Both the position numbers and the translations under genes were made by a program. A stretch of DNA of 64,000 bases, taken from Solirubrobacteraceae bacterium. GTDB lineage: Bacteria; Actinomycetota; Thermoleophilia; Solirubrobacterales; Solirubrobacteraceae. Positions 53,642-62,117 of this stretch are shown one piece after another. Under the pieces are notes generated by a model, which was given only the letters and a program-made list of their open reading frames with translations, did no database searches and was not told the DNA's origin. Position 1 is the stretch's first letter. Every line of letters begins with the position of its first letter. The stretch is from contig JAUJPF010000014.1 in assembly GCA_030447275.1 (NCBI GenBank), positions 1 through 64,000 on the forward strand, in the 5' to 3' direction.

Positions 53642-54646
53642 CTACGCGATGCCCCGGACGCCTTCGCGGTCTGCGCGCCCGGCTTCGCGGTCCTGCCGCC
53701 CCGCGGCGATCACCTCCTTGAACGACCGGAAGCGGAAGATGAAGAACAGCGCGGCGAACCCCACGCCGAGGCAGGCCGCGGCGATCGCGATCTGCTGCCC
53801 GACCGAGTAGGCGGCGATGGTCGCCCCGGTCGCGGTGCCGGCGAAGACCTTGACCAGCAGCGCCTGCTGCACCCCGGCCCCGCCCGGCGTGAACGGCACC
53901 ACCGCCGCGACGGCGTTGACGCCCAGCACGAGCAGGACGTTCTTCACCGACCCGCCCACGTTGAACGCCTCGAGCAGGAACCAGAACGCCGTGAAGCGGA
54001 ACGCCCAGCCGGCGAGCTGCACGAGCCACACCTCGCGGAAGTAGCGCCGCCGGTCCCACAGGATCGTCAGGCCCTGGCGCACGCGCGCCCAGAACGCCTT
54101 GACCCGCGTCGAGAGGAGCGCGAACCCGGCGAGCGTCGCCAGCCCGAGCGCGGTCAGCAGAAACAGCGCGAAGCGCGGGTGCGACGCGAAGAACTGGAGG
54201 TCGAAGGCCGGGATCTCGCTGAAGTCCGGCGGCTTCGGGAACGCGCCCTGCGTGAACGCGAACGTGAGGATGAACACCGCCATCGTCGCGTCGAAGACGT
54301 TCTCGACGAACATCGCCGAGCCGACCGCCGGGTAGCTCGAGTTCGGCACCGAGGTCTTCGTCAAAAAGAGCTTGATGACGTCGCCGCCGCGGGCCGGGAC
54401 GACGCCGTTGAACCCGTACGCCGCGATGTACGCGCCCCAGATGCGGCGGTACTCGAAGCGCTCGGTCGGAAACGCCGCGCGGAGCACGTTGAAGAACGCG
54501 CGCGCCCGCAGCGAGAGGTAGACGATGAACGCCGCGAGGCCGAGCAGCAGCGCAAGCCACTGGATCGACGCGACGCTCGACGCGAAGTCGCCGACCGCGT
54601 CGGCGAACGACTCGATGCTGTCGCCGAGGCCCGCGAGCGGAGTCAC
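53642..54646 (-). CDS. Lysylphosphatidylglycerol synthase TM-region/UPF0104-type membrane protein
   Basis: This 334-residue protein has about eight transmembrane helices. It carries the family motifs AAYGFNGVVPARGGDVIKLF near residue 80 and PFTPGGAGVQQALL near 255. This is the flippase-like domain also found in MprF, without the aminoacyl-transfer domain. Stand-alone versions are thought to move lipids or glycolipids across the membrane. GTG 54646 overlaps the hydrolase stop (GTGA), tying it to the preceding genes. Confidence 0.88.
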   Translation of the reverse strand: MTPLAGLGDSIESFADAVGDFASSVASIQWLALLLGLAAFIVYLSLRARAFFNVLRAAFPTERFEYRRIWGAYIAAYGFNGVVPARGGDVIKLFLTKTSVPNSSYPAVGSAMFVENVFDATMAVFILTFAFTQGAFPKPPDFSEIPAFDLQFFASHPRFALFLLTALGLATLAGFALLSTRVKAFWARVRQGLTILWDRRRYFREVWLVQLAGWAFRFTAFWFLLEAFNVGGSVKNVLLVLGVNAVAAVVPFTPGGAGVQQALLVKVFAGTATGATIAAYSVGQQIAIAAACLGVGFAALFFIFRFRSFKEVIAAGRQDREAGRADREGVRGIA

Positions 54647-55413
54647 GCCGACGTGAGGATCGCGCGGGCGGTGGCGTCCGGGTCGTCCACCATCGGATGG
54701 TGGCCGCAGCCCGGCAGGCGGAGGTGGCGCGCCTGCGGCAGCGCGGCGCGCGCGCGGTCGGCCTGGCGCGGGAGGAGCAGCTTGTCCTTCTCGCCCCACG
54801 CGACGGTGGCGGCCGCGGACACGGTGGAGCCCCCGGTGAAGTGGCCCTCGTGGAGTGCCTCGAGGGTCGCGTCGAAGCCGGGCGCGTCGCGGAAGCCGCG
54901 CATCAGCGAGAGCATCGAATCCGGCGGGATGCGGTCGGCGTGCTCGAACGCCTGGCGGTTCAGCTCGCGCCGCAGCCTGGCGCTGCGGGCGACCGCCTCC
55001 AGCCGGGGCGAGAGGAGCCGGAGCGTCGCGCGGATGTTCCGCAGCGACCGCTTCAGGTACGCCCGCTCCCACCCGTTCCAGAACCCGGCGGGGCACAGCG
55101 CGCAGGCGCTGAGCGTGCGCCCCATCTTGTTCAGCTCGAGCGTCATCCAGCCGCCCATCGAGTAGCCGGCGACGTGGGCGCGTCCGATGTCGAGCTCGTC
55201 GAGGAAGGCCGCGACCGCCGCCGCCAGGCGGGGCGGCGTGGGGTGCTCGACCGTGGCCGGCGAGTCGCCGAAGCCCGGCAGGTCGATCGCGATCACCTCG
55301 CGCTCGCGCGCCAGCAGCGGCGTCACGAGATCCCAGATCCCGCGGTGCGTCCCGAACCCGTGGATGAGGATCAGCGGCTCGCCGCTGCCGGTCCGGTCGT
55401 GCGCGAGGCTCAT
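54643..55413 (-). CDS. Alpha/beta hydrolase
   Basis: This 256-residue enzyme has the full set of motifs: LIHGFGTHRGIW, IDLPGFGDSP, nucleophile elbow GYSMGG, and a C-terminal catalytic His in LPGCGHHPM. The acid residue is likely near WGEKDKLL. It is probably an esterase or lipase-like hydrolase. Its position between an ACT-domain gene and a flippase-like gene, with 4-bp overlaps on both sides, suggests one operon, possibly in envelope lipid handling. Confidence 0.9.
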   Translation of the reverse strand: MSLAHDRTGSGEPLILIHGFGTHRGIWDLVTPLLAREREVIAIDLPGFGDSPATVEHPTPPRLAAAVAAFLDELDIGRAHVAGYSMGGWMTLELNKMGRTLSACALCPAGFWNGWERAYLKRSLRNIRATLRLLSPRLEAVARSARLRRELNRQAFEHADRIPPDSMLSLMRGFRDAPGFDATLEALHEGHFTGGSTVSAAATVAWGEKDKLLLPRQADRARAALPQARHLRLPGCGHHPMVDDPDATARAILTSA

Positions 55414-55790
55414 GGGACCACAGTGTGCCCGGCCTCGCGCAGCGCCGCCGCCGCGGCGGCGAGCCGGTCGTCGCGGACGAGGATGACGTCGGTGTCGTGG
55501 GTGGCGAGCGGCAGGATCGGGACGCCCGCGCCGGCCAGCGCCGCGCTCAGGACCGACATGACGCCGGTCATCTCGAGGTCGAGCGGGCCCTCGACCTCGA
55601 GCGCCCGGTAGCCGCGCTCGGCGGCGGCGTCGGCGGGAACGACGTCGTCGCGGACGACGAGGCTCAGCTCGTCCTCGCCGCGCCGGATCGCGGCGGCGAA
55701 CGGTGGGTCGAGCGCGAACCACAGCGGCAGCGCAGCGTCGCCGGGCAGGCGGCACAGCGCGTAGGTGCCGGCGAGGACGCGAAGCTCCAC
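55410..55790 (-). CDS. ACT-domain protein
   Basis: This 126-residue protein resembles the ACT_7-type stand-alone family. An N-terminal half ends near DDELSLVVRDDVVP. A C-terminal ACT repeat follows, reading GPLDLEMTGVMSVLSAALAG and GVPILPLATHDTDVILV. Such proteins bind amino acids and act as sensors. The start is GTG 55790. A strong hairpin lies 15-40 nt upstream in the leader. The stop overlaps the hydrolase start. Confidence 0.8.
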   Translation of the reverse strand: MELRVLAGTYALCRLPGDAALPLWFALDPPFAAAIRRGEDELSLVVRDDVVPADAAAERGYRALEVEGPLDLEMTGVMSVLSAALAGAGVPILPLATHDTDVILVRDDRLAAAAAALREAGHTVVP

Positions 55791-55804
55791 GACCCCACAG
55801 TAGA

Positions 55805-55830
55805 AAGCGCCCTCATCGTGGAGGGCGCTT
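55805..55830 (-). terminator. Perfect 10-bp hairpin between sugar dehydrogenase and ACT gene
   Basis: AAGCGCCCTC-ATCGTG-GAGGGCGCTT is a perfect 10-bp stem. Read on the minus strand it follows the sugar dehydrogenase gene and precedes the ACT gene by 15 nt. It could be a terminator or a leader element. The remaining 170-bp gap (55791-55958) contains only weaker GC-rich palindromes. Confidence 0.5.
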
Positions 55831-55958
55831 GGGTCCTGCTCGACACCCGTGGCAACGGGCGTGTTGTCCGGTGGCGGCCCTTCCGCTGTGCGGCGGGGCC
55901 GTCCCGCACTGGTGTTGTACCACTCGTGCGGACTGTGTCAAGGCCGATTTCGGGTGCG

Positions 55959-56999
55959 TCAGCGCAGGCGCACGATCCGGTCGTCGCCGCGCCGCGGAGA
56001 GCCGCGTCCGTCGCGGTTCGACGTGGCGACCCACAGCGCGCCGCCGGGGGCGCGGACCACCGTCCGCAGGCGGCCGTAGCGGCCGCGCAGCAGGCGCCGC
56101 GGGCGCAGCGTCCGCGCGCCGCGCAGCGGGATCCGCCACAGCGACTCGCCGCGCAGCGCGGCCATGTAGAGCGAGCTGCCGCGGAACGCCAGGCCGCTCG
56201 GCGACGCCTCCTCGGTCGTCCAGGTGCGCTTCGGGTTGGTGAACCGGCCGCCGCGGGTGTCGCCGCGCCCCTCGACCGCCGGCCAGCCGTAGTTGCCCCC
56301 CGGCCGGATGAGGTTGAGCTCGTCGAGGCGGTTCTGGCCGAACTCGGTCGCCCACAGGCGCCCGGCGCGGTCGAACGCGAGCCCCTGCACGTTGCGGTGC
56401 CCGAGCGACCACACGAGCGAGCCGCGGAACGGGTTGTCCGACGGCACGCTGCCGTCGGGGTTCATGCGGAGGATCTTCCCGCCCTCGGAGTCCAGACGTT
56501 GCGCGCGGTCCGTGTCGGCCGCGTCGCCGGTGCCCGCGTAGAGCTTGCCGTCCGGGCCGAAGGCGAGCCGCCCTCCGTTGTGGTACTGGCCGGAGGGGAT
56601 GCCGGTGAACAGCGGACGCACGCGGCCGCCGAGGCGGAAGCGGACGATGCGGTTCTCGTTGGGCCCGGTGTAGTAGGCGTAGACGAACCGGTCGCGGCGG
56701 TAGTCGGGGGATACCGCGAGCCCGAGCAGCCCGCCCTCGTTGCCGCCCGACGTGACGTCGAGGCGCATCACCACGCGCTTGCGCCCGCTGCGCCGCGAGA
56801 TGCGCACGATCGTCCCGCGGTCACGCTGCGCGACGAGCGCGTCGCCGCCGGGGAGGAAGGCGATCCCCCACGGGACGTCGAGGTTCGTGGCGATCGTGCG
56901 CGTCGCCCGCTGCGCGGAGCGCTCGGCGGGGTCGGCGCCGCAGGCGGCGAGCAGGAGGGCGGCGAGGACGAGGGGGGCGGCGAGGTGCATGCCCTCCAC
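55959..56999 (-). CDS. PQQ-dependent (GDH-type) sugar dehydrogenase, lipoprotein
   Basis: This is a 346-residue beta-propeller enzyme of the soluble glucose/sorbosone dehydrogenase family with a lipobox LLLAACG near residue 20. Conserved PQQ-site and calcium-site segments include NLDVPWGIAFLPGGDALV, GGNEGGLLGLAVSP, QYHNGGRLAFGPDGKLY, SLGHRNVQGLAFD and RPGGNYGWP. The catalytic His is expected in YHNGG. It oxidises sugars outside the membrane, passing electrons to carriers such as the cytochrome c and cupredoxin. GTG 56999 is used. ATG 56990 is an alternative. Confidence 0.9.
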   Translation of the reverse strand: MEGMHLAAPLVLAALLLAACGADPAERSAQRATRTIATNLDVPWGIAFLPGGDALVAQRDRGTIVRISRRSGRKRVVMRLDVTSGGNEGGLLGLAVSPDYRRDRFVYAYYTGPNENRIVRFRLGGRVRPLFTGIPSGQYHNGGRLAFGPDGKLYAGTGDAADTDRAQRLDSEGGKILRMNPDGSVPSDNPFRGSLVWSLGHRNVQGLAFDRAGRLWATEFGQNRLDELNLIRPGGNYGWPAVEGRGDTRGGRFTNPKRTWTTEEASPSGLAFRGSSLYMAALRGESLWRIPLRGARTLRPRRLLRGRYGRLRTVVRAPGGALWVATSNRDGRGSPRRGDDRIVRLR

Positions 57000-57068
57000 G
57001 ACACCTTGCGGGGCCGAAAGTCACGGTCTGCGAGCGAGGAAGAGCGGCCGGGCGGGTAGTCCCGCCCC

Positions 57069-57950
57069 GTGCTCCGCCCCGCGCTGCTCCTCTGCCTGGC
57101 CCTGCTCGCCGCCGTCGCCCTCGGCGGCTGCGGCAGCGACGACGTCCGCGACCAGGCCGAGCAGGTGCGCAAGGACGTCGAGGAGCGCATCGACAAGGCG
57201 CGCGACGAGTTCGACGAGCGCCGCGAGCGGTTCGGCAAGCGCATCGACGAGGTGCTCGCCGACTTCGAGAAGGTCTTCGAGCAGCCCGAGCAGACGTCGC
57301 CGACCGTCCGGTCGCGCGGGCGCAACGAGCCGCAGACGATCGACGCGTTCCTCACCGACCTGCTGACGAACGTCGACCGCTACTGGACGCGCACGTTCGA
57401 CACCGCCGGGCTCCCCGAGCCGCGCGTGCGCTACGACTGGGTCGCGCCCGGCGGGCGCGCGCTGACCGGCTGCGGCGAGGTGGCCGACGACCGCGCCGCG
57501 TTCTACTGCCCGGCCGACGACACGATCTACGTCGCGCAGGTCTTCGCCTCCGAGCTGTACCAGGGCGTGCTCGAGGGGCTGCCCGGCGAGAGCGCCGGCT
57601 ACGGCCGCGCGGCCGGCGACTTCGCCGTCGCCTACGTCCTCGCGCACGAGTACGCCCACAACCTCCAGCAGGAGCTGGGCGTGTTCGACAACCGCGAGAC
57701 GCCGAACGCGAAGCCGTTCGAGCTCCAGGCCGACTGCATGGCCGGGACGTGGGCGTACTCGGTCTTCGCGGCCGGCGAGCTGAAGCCCGGCGACCTCGCC
57801 GAGGCGACGAACGCCGCGCTCGCCGTGGGCGACTTCGACTACGGCAACGAGCAGCACCACGGCACGCCGGCCGAGCGGCGCGACGCGCTGATGGCGGGGT
57901 TCCGCAGCGGCGACCCGAAGACCTGCGGGCAGTTCATCCCGGCCGTCTAG
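57069..57950 (+). CDS. Neutral zinc metallopeptidase lipoprotein
   Basis: This 293-residue lipoprotein (LGGCG) has a coiled-coil-like charged N-terminal section (about 28-75) and a YpfJ-type metallopeptidase domain. The zinc motif is VLAHEYAHNLQ (HEXXH), and the third ligand region is FELQADCMAG. Cysteines at CGEVADD and FYCPADD are conserved in the family. It probably acts on proteins at the cell surface. TAG at 57948-57950 shares the palindrome CTAG with the stop of the convergent mutase gene. Confidence 0.93.
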   Translation: MLRPALLLCLALLAAVALGGCGSDDVRDQAEQVRKDVEERIDKARDEFDERRERFGKRIDEVLADFEKVFEQPEQTSPTVRSRGRNEPQTIDAFLTDLLTNVDRYWTRTFDTAGLPEPRVRYDWVAPGGRALTGCGEVADDRAAFYCPADDTIYVAQVFASELYQGVLEGLPGESAGYGRAAGDFAVAYVLAHEYAHNLQQELGVFDNRETPNAKPFELQADCMAGTWAYSVFAAGELKPGDLAEATNAALAVGDFDYGNEQHHGTPAERRDALMAGFRSGDPKTCGQFIPAV

Positions 57951-59269
57951 CGGAGGCTCGAGGCGGCGCGTCCGCCGGTCAGCGCGCGGTCGCTGCGCTC
58001 GGCGACGTAGTTGAGCATCCCGAGGAACTCCGCGGCCCGCACCCGCCCGTGGTCGGCGGGACGGACGAGCCCGGCCAGCGGGACGCGCCCTAGGCGCGCC
58101 CACCGCAGCCGGCCTTCGGCGTCGATGGCGCCCTGCGTCAGCCCTCGGTTGTCCGGGTGGATGCAGTACGGGACGTCGAGGATCCCGTCCGCGAAGGCAC
58201 GGATCAGGGCGGTGCCGACGTCGTCCGCGAGCGCACGCACGGCGTCGACGAGCCTCGACGCCTCGCGGAGCACGTCCTCGTAGTCCACCCGATCCGGCCC
58301 CGGCAGGGACGACGCTGCCGCGCACGCCTTCGCTCGCGCGGCGGCTCCTTCAAGCCCCTCGACGTTCTCGGCGACGGTCTGGATCCTGAACGCCTCGACC
58401 GCCGTCTTGACGATCAGCCGCTCGGCGCCCGCGCGGACCGCGACGTCGACGCTCAGGTCCAGGAGGCGCTTCGCGCCCTCCCGGCTGCGCGGGAACACCC
58501 CCATGTAGGTGTAGACGACGATGTGCCAGTCGACGTGCGCGGGAAGCAGCTCCTCGGCCAGGGCTCGCAGGGCGACCAGCGCCTCGATGTCCTGCACGGG
58601 GTGGGTCTGCTGGGCGTAGCTCAGCGACACCGACTCGACGCCGCACTCGACGAAGAAGAGGCTCTCCAGGAGCGTGACCGCCAGCAGGAGCGACGGGGGG
58701 CACAGCTGGCCCATGAGACAGCCGCCGAACGTCTCGAGGTGCGCGGGGACGCCGCGCGCGCGGCAGTTTTCGGCGAGCTGGCGCGACGCGTCGGTCCACT
58801 GCGCGACCGATTCGGCCAGCGGCGTCCGGCCGTACGGCAGGCAGTAGGAAACCGGACCGCCCTCCGTCGCCGACAGCCCAGCCTCGACGATGGACCGGAA
58901 GATCGACGCGGGCCGGGGCGATCCGTGCCGGACCTGGACGGGCATCGCGTCCGAGACCGTCGACGCCACGCGCCGCGTCGTCTCCGCGGGATGCGACACG
59001 AGCGGGTAGCCGTTGAGCGGCAGGCCTCCCGCCAGTGCAACGGCGGCGCTGCGGTGGTCGCCGAGGCGCGTGAAGCTGTCGAGCGTGATCGTCCCGACCG
59101 TCCGCGCTCGCGCGTCCAGCACCGCGCGCAGCCCGGCGGCCATGCGGCCGGGGTCGGCGAGCCCCATGCGCGGCTGCACCACGAGCTCGCCGTCCGCCCT
59201 GGCGCGCCGGACCTCGTCGCCCAGCGCCGGCGCGCTCACGGCGTCATGCGCCGCGAGCTCCTGCGGCAT
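57947..59269 (-). CDS. Methylaspartate (glutamate) mutase epsilon-subunit homolog
   Basis: This 440-residue TIM-barrel protein is homologous to the catalytic E subunit of coenzyme-B12-dependent glutamate mutase. Supporting segments are DSFTRLGDHRSAAVAL, GYPLVSH, QVRHGSPRPASIF, LETFGGCLMGQLCPPSLLLA, and SLSYAQQTHPVQDIEALVAL. The enzyme rearranges L-glutamate to 3-methylaspartate in glutamate catabolism or for antibiotic building blocks. It is about 40 residues shorter than typical MutE. ATG 59269 lies inside the MutS-like gene (26-bp overlap), so the subunits are made together. A different 2-amino acid or carboxylic substrate is possible. Confidence 0.85.
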   Translation of the reverse strand: MPQELAAHDAVSAPALGDEVRRARADGELVVQPRMGLADPGRMAAGLRAVLDARARTVGTITLDSFTRLGDHRSAAVALAGGLPLNGYPLVSHPAETTRRVASTVSDAMPVQVRHGSPRPASIFRSIVEAGLSATEGGPVSYCLPYGRTPLAESVAQWTDASRQLAENCRARGVPAHLETFGGCLMGQLCPPSLLLAVTLLESLFFVECGVESVSLSYAQQTHPVQDIEALVALRALAEELLPAHVDWHIVVYTYMGVFPRSREGAKRLLDLSVDVAVRAGAERLIVKTAVEAFRIQTVAENVEGLEGAAARAKACAAASSLPGPDRVDYEDVLREASRLVDAVRALADDVGTALIRAFADGILDVPYCIHPDNRGLTQGAIDAEGRLRWARLGRVPLAGLVRPADHGRVRAAEFLGMLNYVAERSDRALTGGRAASSLR

Positions 59270-59726
59270 CGCGCCGGCCCGCGAGCTGCCCGAGCTCGCC
59301 GAGCAGGCTCTCGGGATCGGCTTCGTCGGCGAACACGGAGTCGTAGCCGGCGGCGATGAGCGCGGACACCGTCCCGTCCCGGGCACCCGGCGAGATCCCC
59401 AGCTTGCCGCCGATGATCATCGGGATCTCGCGCGTCTCGGGGCAGGACCTGATGGCGCGTGCCGCATGGGGCCCGTCGACGCCCGCGAGGCCGTTCACGG
59501 AGCTGACGATGATCGCGTCCGGCCTCATCGTCCGCGCGGTCGCCAGCAGCAGATCGTCCGGCACGCAGGGGCCGAGGTTGACGACCTCGTGCCCCGAGTC
59601 CTCGAGCAGCAGCTGGAGGAAGACGAGGTTCCAGGTGTGGGCGTCCGACGACGTCGTCGACAGCAGGACGCGCCGCGGTCGGACCGAGGCCGGGTGCGCG
59701 AGCCGGGTCACCTCGGCGAGCAACAT
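59244..59726 (-). CDS. Cobalamin-binding (MutS/GlmS-like) subunit of the mutase
   Basis: This 160-residue flavodoxin-like B12-binding protein has the ligand motif SDAHTWN (Asp-X-His-X2, where the last position is Asn instead of the common Gly). Strand segments VVNLGPCVP, AIIVSSVNGLAG and IMIGGK-like PMIIGGKLG make up the nucleotide-loop cleft. The His provides the lower axial cobalt ligand in base-off/His-on mutases. It is the natural partner of the adjacent E-type subunit. Confidence 0.85.
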   Translation of the reverse strand: MLLAEVTRLAHPASVRPRRVLLSTTSSDAHTWNLVFLQLLLEDSGHEVVNLGPCVPDDLLLATARTMRPDAIIVSSVNGLAGVDGPHAARAIRSCPETREIPMIIGGKLGISPGARDGTVSALIAAGYDSVFADEADPESLLGELGQLAGRRDAAGARGA

Positions 59727-59750
59727 TGCACAGCCGCACCTTAGCGATCG

Positions 59751-60206
59751 CTAGAGGCGGCGCGAGTAGTACAGCTCGCGCGCGGCGCCGTCGCCCAGCG
59801 CGTTGCGCAGCCCGTGGCGCTCGTAGAAGCGGCGGGCGTCGACGTCGTCCTCCCCGGTGTCCAGCTCGAACCACTGCGAGCCGCGCGCGCGGGCGACCGC
59901 GAACGCCGCCTCGAGGAGCGCGGCGCCCATCCCCTGCCCGCGCACGTCCGGCTTGACGTACAGCTCGTCGAGCAGCGCGACCGGCCCCTCCTCCCACACC
60001 ACCGGGCGGAAGTGCAGCAGCGCCAGGCCGGCGGGCGGGTCGCCGGCGACCAGCGCGTCGAAGTCGTCGCGCTCCACCATCGTCGCGAGGCGCGCCGCGA
60101 TCGGCTCCGGCCCCGGGGTCGGCTCGCCGAACTCGACGTTGAAGTCGTGGAGGAGCTGCGCGACGGCGGGCGCGTCCCCAGCCGTGGCGGCGCGGACGTC
60201 CGTCAC
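59751..60206 (-). CDS. GNAT-family N-acetyltransferase
   Basis: This 151-residue protein starts at GTG 60206. The acetyl-CoA loop is VRGQGMGAALLEAA near residues 95-108, the preceding beta-bulge is LLDELYVKPD, and FYERHGLRN lies near the end. Target specificity is unknown. It lies three bases after a cupredoxin remnant stop codon, suggesting an older operon. Confidence 0.92.
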   Translation of the reverse strand: MTDVRAATAGDAPAVAQLLHDFNVEFGEPTPGPEPIAARLATMVERDDFDALVAGDPPAGLALLHFRPVVWEEGPVALLDELYVKPDVRGQGMGAALLEAAFAVARARGSQWFELDTGEDDVDARRFYERHGLRNALGDGAARELYYSRRL

Positions 60207-60208
60207 TA

Positions 60209-60313
60209 CCGGGCGACCAGCGTCTGGCCCATCGTCGCCGGGTGGACGAGGCAGGTGAGCCGGTAGGTGCCGCGGCGGCGCGGCGTGAACGTGTACGTCC
60301 CGCGTCCGTGCAC
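60209..60313 (-). pseudogene. C-terminal remnant of a cupredoxin domain
   Basis: From GTG 60313 the minus strand encodes 34 residues ending GTYRLTCLVHPATMGQTLVA. This contains the Cys-X2-His-X4-Met copper-ligand loop at the C-terminus of type-1 copper proteins. The first His ligand and the rest of the barrel are missing, and a stop codon lies directly upstream. It appears to be the tail of a deleted gene rather than a functional mini-protein. Confidence 0.6.
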
Positions 60314-60676
60314 TCAGGCGATTATGCAGAAGACGAAGGCGACGATCGCCGCGAGCACGCCGAGGACGGCGGGAACGGCGGTCGCCCGCTTCGCCGCGGC
60401 GACGGCCCCGGCGCCGAACGCGAACGGCAGCGCGCTCCAGAACGCGACGCACGTCAGCAGCGCGGTGACGGCGAACGACGCGGCGAGCACGGGGTGGCCG
60501 GCGGGGTCGACGCGGGGCAGCACGACGAACAGCAGCAGCGCGGTCACGCCGATCCCGAAGGCGGAGAGGACGAGCGTGCCGAGCGGCTCGGCGTCGTTGG
60601 CGAACAGCTCGGCGACGACGATCAGCGCGGCGGTCGCGCCGAAGAGGCGCGGCGCGGCACGGTCAGCAGGCGACAC
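60314..60676 (-). CDS. Four-helix membrane protein of unknown function
   Basis: This 120-residue protein has four hydrophobic helices (about 12-27, 33-52, 62-82, 99-119) joined by short loops. GTG 60676 overlaps the end of the dihydrofolate-reductase-like remnant by 14 bp. It has no recognised family, and the fold suggests a generic small integral membrane protein. The stop abuts the cupredoxin remnant. Confidence 0.7.
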   Translation of the reverse strand: MSPADRAAPRLFGATAALIVVAELFANDAEPLGTLVLSAFGIGVTALLLFVVLPRVDPAGHPVLAASFAVTALLTCVAFWSALPFAFGAGAVAAAKRATAVPAVLGVLAAIVAFVFCIIA

Positions 60677-60914
60677 GGAACCAGAGCCTGGTCGGCCCGA
60701 CGCCGTCGGGGTCGAGCGGCTCCAGCCGGACGTTCGTTCCGCCGGGGTGGTCGAAGCGCCGGGTCCCGTCGCCGAGCAGCACGGGCGCGACGAGCACCTG
60801 GATCTCGTCGAGCATCCCCGCCTCGAGGCGCTGCCTGGCGACGTCGGCGCCGAGGACGCTGACGTACCTCGTCACCGACAGTCCCGAGGTCGCCACGGCG
60901 ATCGCGCTGGCCAA
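60663..60914 (-). pseudogene. RibD/dihydrofolate reductase-like protein, C-terminal fragment
   Basis: The last ~65 residues match the C-terminal half of RibD_C/DHFR-type proteins: VSVLGADVARQRLEAGMLDE, LVAPVLLGDGTRRFDHPGG and TRLWFRVAC. Only unrelated sequence precedes it (TSGLSVTRY). On the opposite strand, 60930-60962 reads RLDGFIAGPGV, which looks like the N-terminal signature (SLDGFIAGP) of the same family. The gene may have been split by an inversion. As it stands it lacks the NADPH-binding N-terminal half. Confidence 0.6.
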
Positions 60915-61055
60915 GGGGGCGGCGGCGGGAGGCTCGACGGCTTCATCGCCGGGCCCGGGGTCGCCGAGTCCAAGAGCCGGCTCACGTGCGCGCGACGGCA
61001 GAGAGGGTCACCGGCCCCCGACCCTACAAGCACGTGTGGGTCGGTCTCGCGCGGC

Positions 61056-62028
61056 TCAGCGCGCGCGCACCGTCACCGCGCGCCGCACGGTGCGCCCGCC
61101 GCCCTGGACCTTGAGCGTCAGCCGCACCGCCTTGGCCCGCGCGATCGCCCGGCGGTCGCGCCGGTCGAAGCGCACGACCGCGGTCGTGGCCTTGCCGGCG
61201 GCGCCCTTCACGGCGGTCGTCGCGAGCGCCTTGCCGCGCGCCTTCGCGGTCAGGGTCCCCTTGCAGACCTCCGCGCACTGGAACGGGAGGCTGGCGCTCG
61301 AGAGGTTGCGCGCCATGCGCGGCTTCGCGGTGAGGGGGACGAGCAGGAGGTCGTCGTCGTCGTCGGTGATCTCGCCCTCGCCGATGCGCCGTGAAGGTGA
61401 CGACGGCGTCCCACGTGAGCGAGCACAGCACCGTGTTGAAGTGGTTGAACGGGCACTCGCCGCCGGTCACCTCGCCCGACAGCGGGAAGCTCATCGTCGC
61501 CTCGCCGATGCGCGAGTGCGGGATGGTGAAGGCGCCGTCGAAGATGCCGATCCCGACCGGGTGGCCGCCCGAGCCCATCGGCAGGCTCCAGTTGCCCAGC
61601 ACGCTGTCGCAGCCACCGACGTCGACGGTCACCGAGTCGATGACGCGGGTGGAGAACGTGGTCGCGCTCTCGCCGAACGAGGCGTCGAGCCCGCCGCCGT
61701 TCGTGTCGCCGACCGAGTGGCTCGTGCAGCGCACCTGGATGCCGTTCCCGCCGCTGATGACGTACGACCCGCGGGTGACCGACGCGGTGCCGCGGGCCCC
61801 GGAGGAGTCCTCGGCCAGCCGGCCCGTGTAGCGCAGGCGCGGGATCTCGGTCCTGAACTTCAGCCCGATGTCGTGCTGCGCCGACGCCTCGCCGTCGACG
61901 TCGGCGCGGTTGTAGTCGGCCGTCCCCTCGATCGTCACGGCGTGGTCGATCGTCGGGACGGTGTCGGCCGCCGCAGGCGCGGCCAGGCCGGCGAGAGCGA
62001 GGAGCGTGAGCGTCAGCAGGCGGGTCAT
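61056..62028 (-). pseudogene. Secreted protein of unknown function, frameshifted near its C-terminus
   Basis: ATG 62028 begins a signal peptide (TRLLTLTLLALAGLAAPAAA) and a beta-rich exported domain with several Gly/Ser stretches and cysteines (VRCTSHS, GGECPFNHF). The frame runs off near 61388. In the next frame, IGEGEITDDDDDLLLVPLTA continues into a module reading LTAKARGKALATTAVKGA and ending VRRAVTVRAR at 61056. A single-base indel at about 61388-61395 would restore one protein of about 323 residues. No family is recognised. Confidence 0.6.
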
Positions 62029-62117
62029 GCGACGCACCCTCACAACCCCGCGGCGGTGCGGCATCGGGGTATTCCCCATCGTTCGCCCGGCCGGTGCGGC
62101 GCGGCGGCCGGGCCGCG

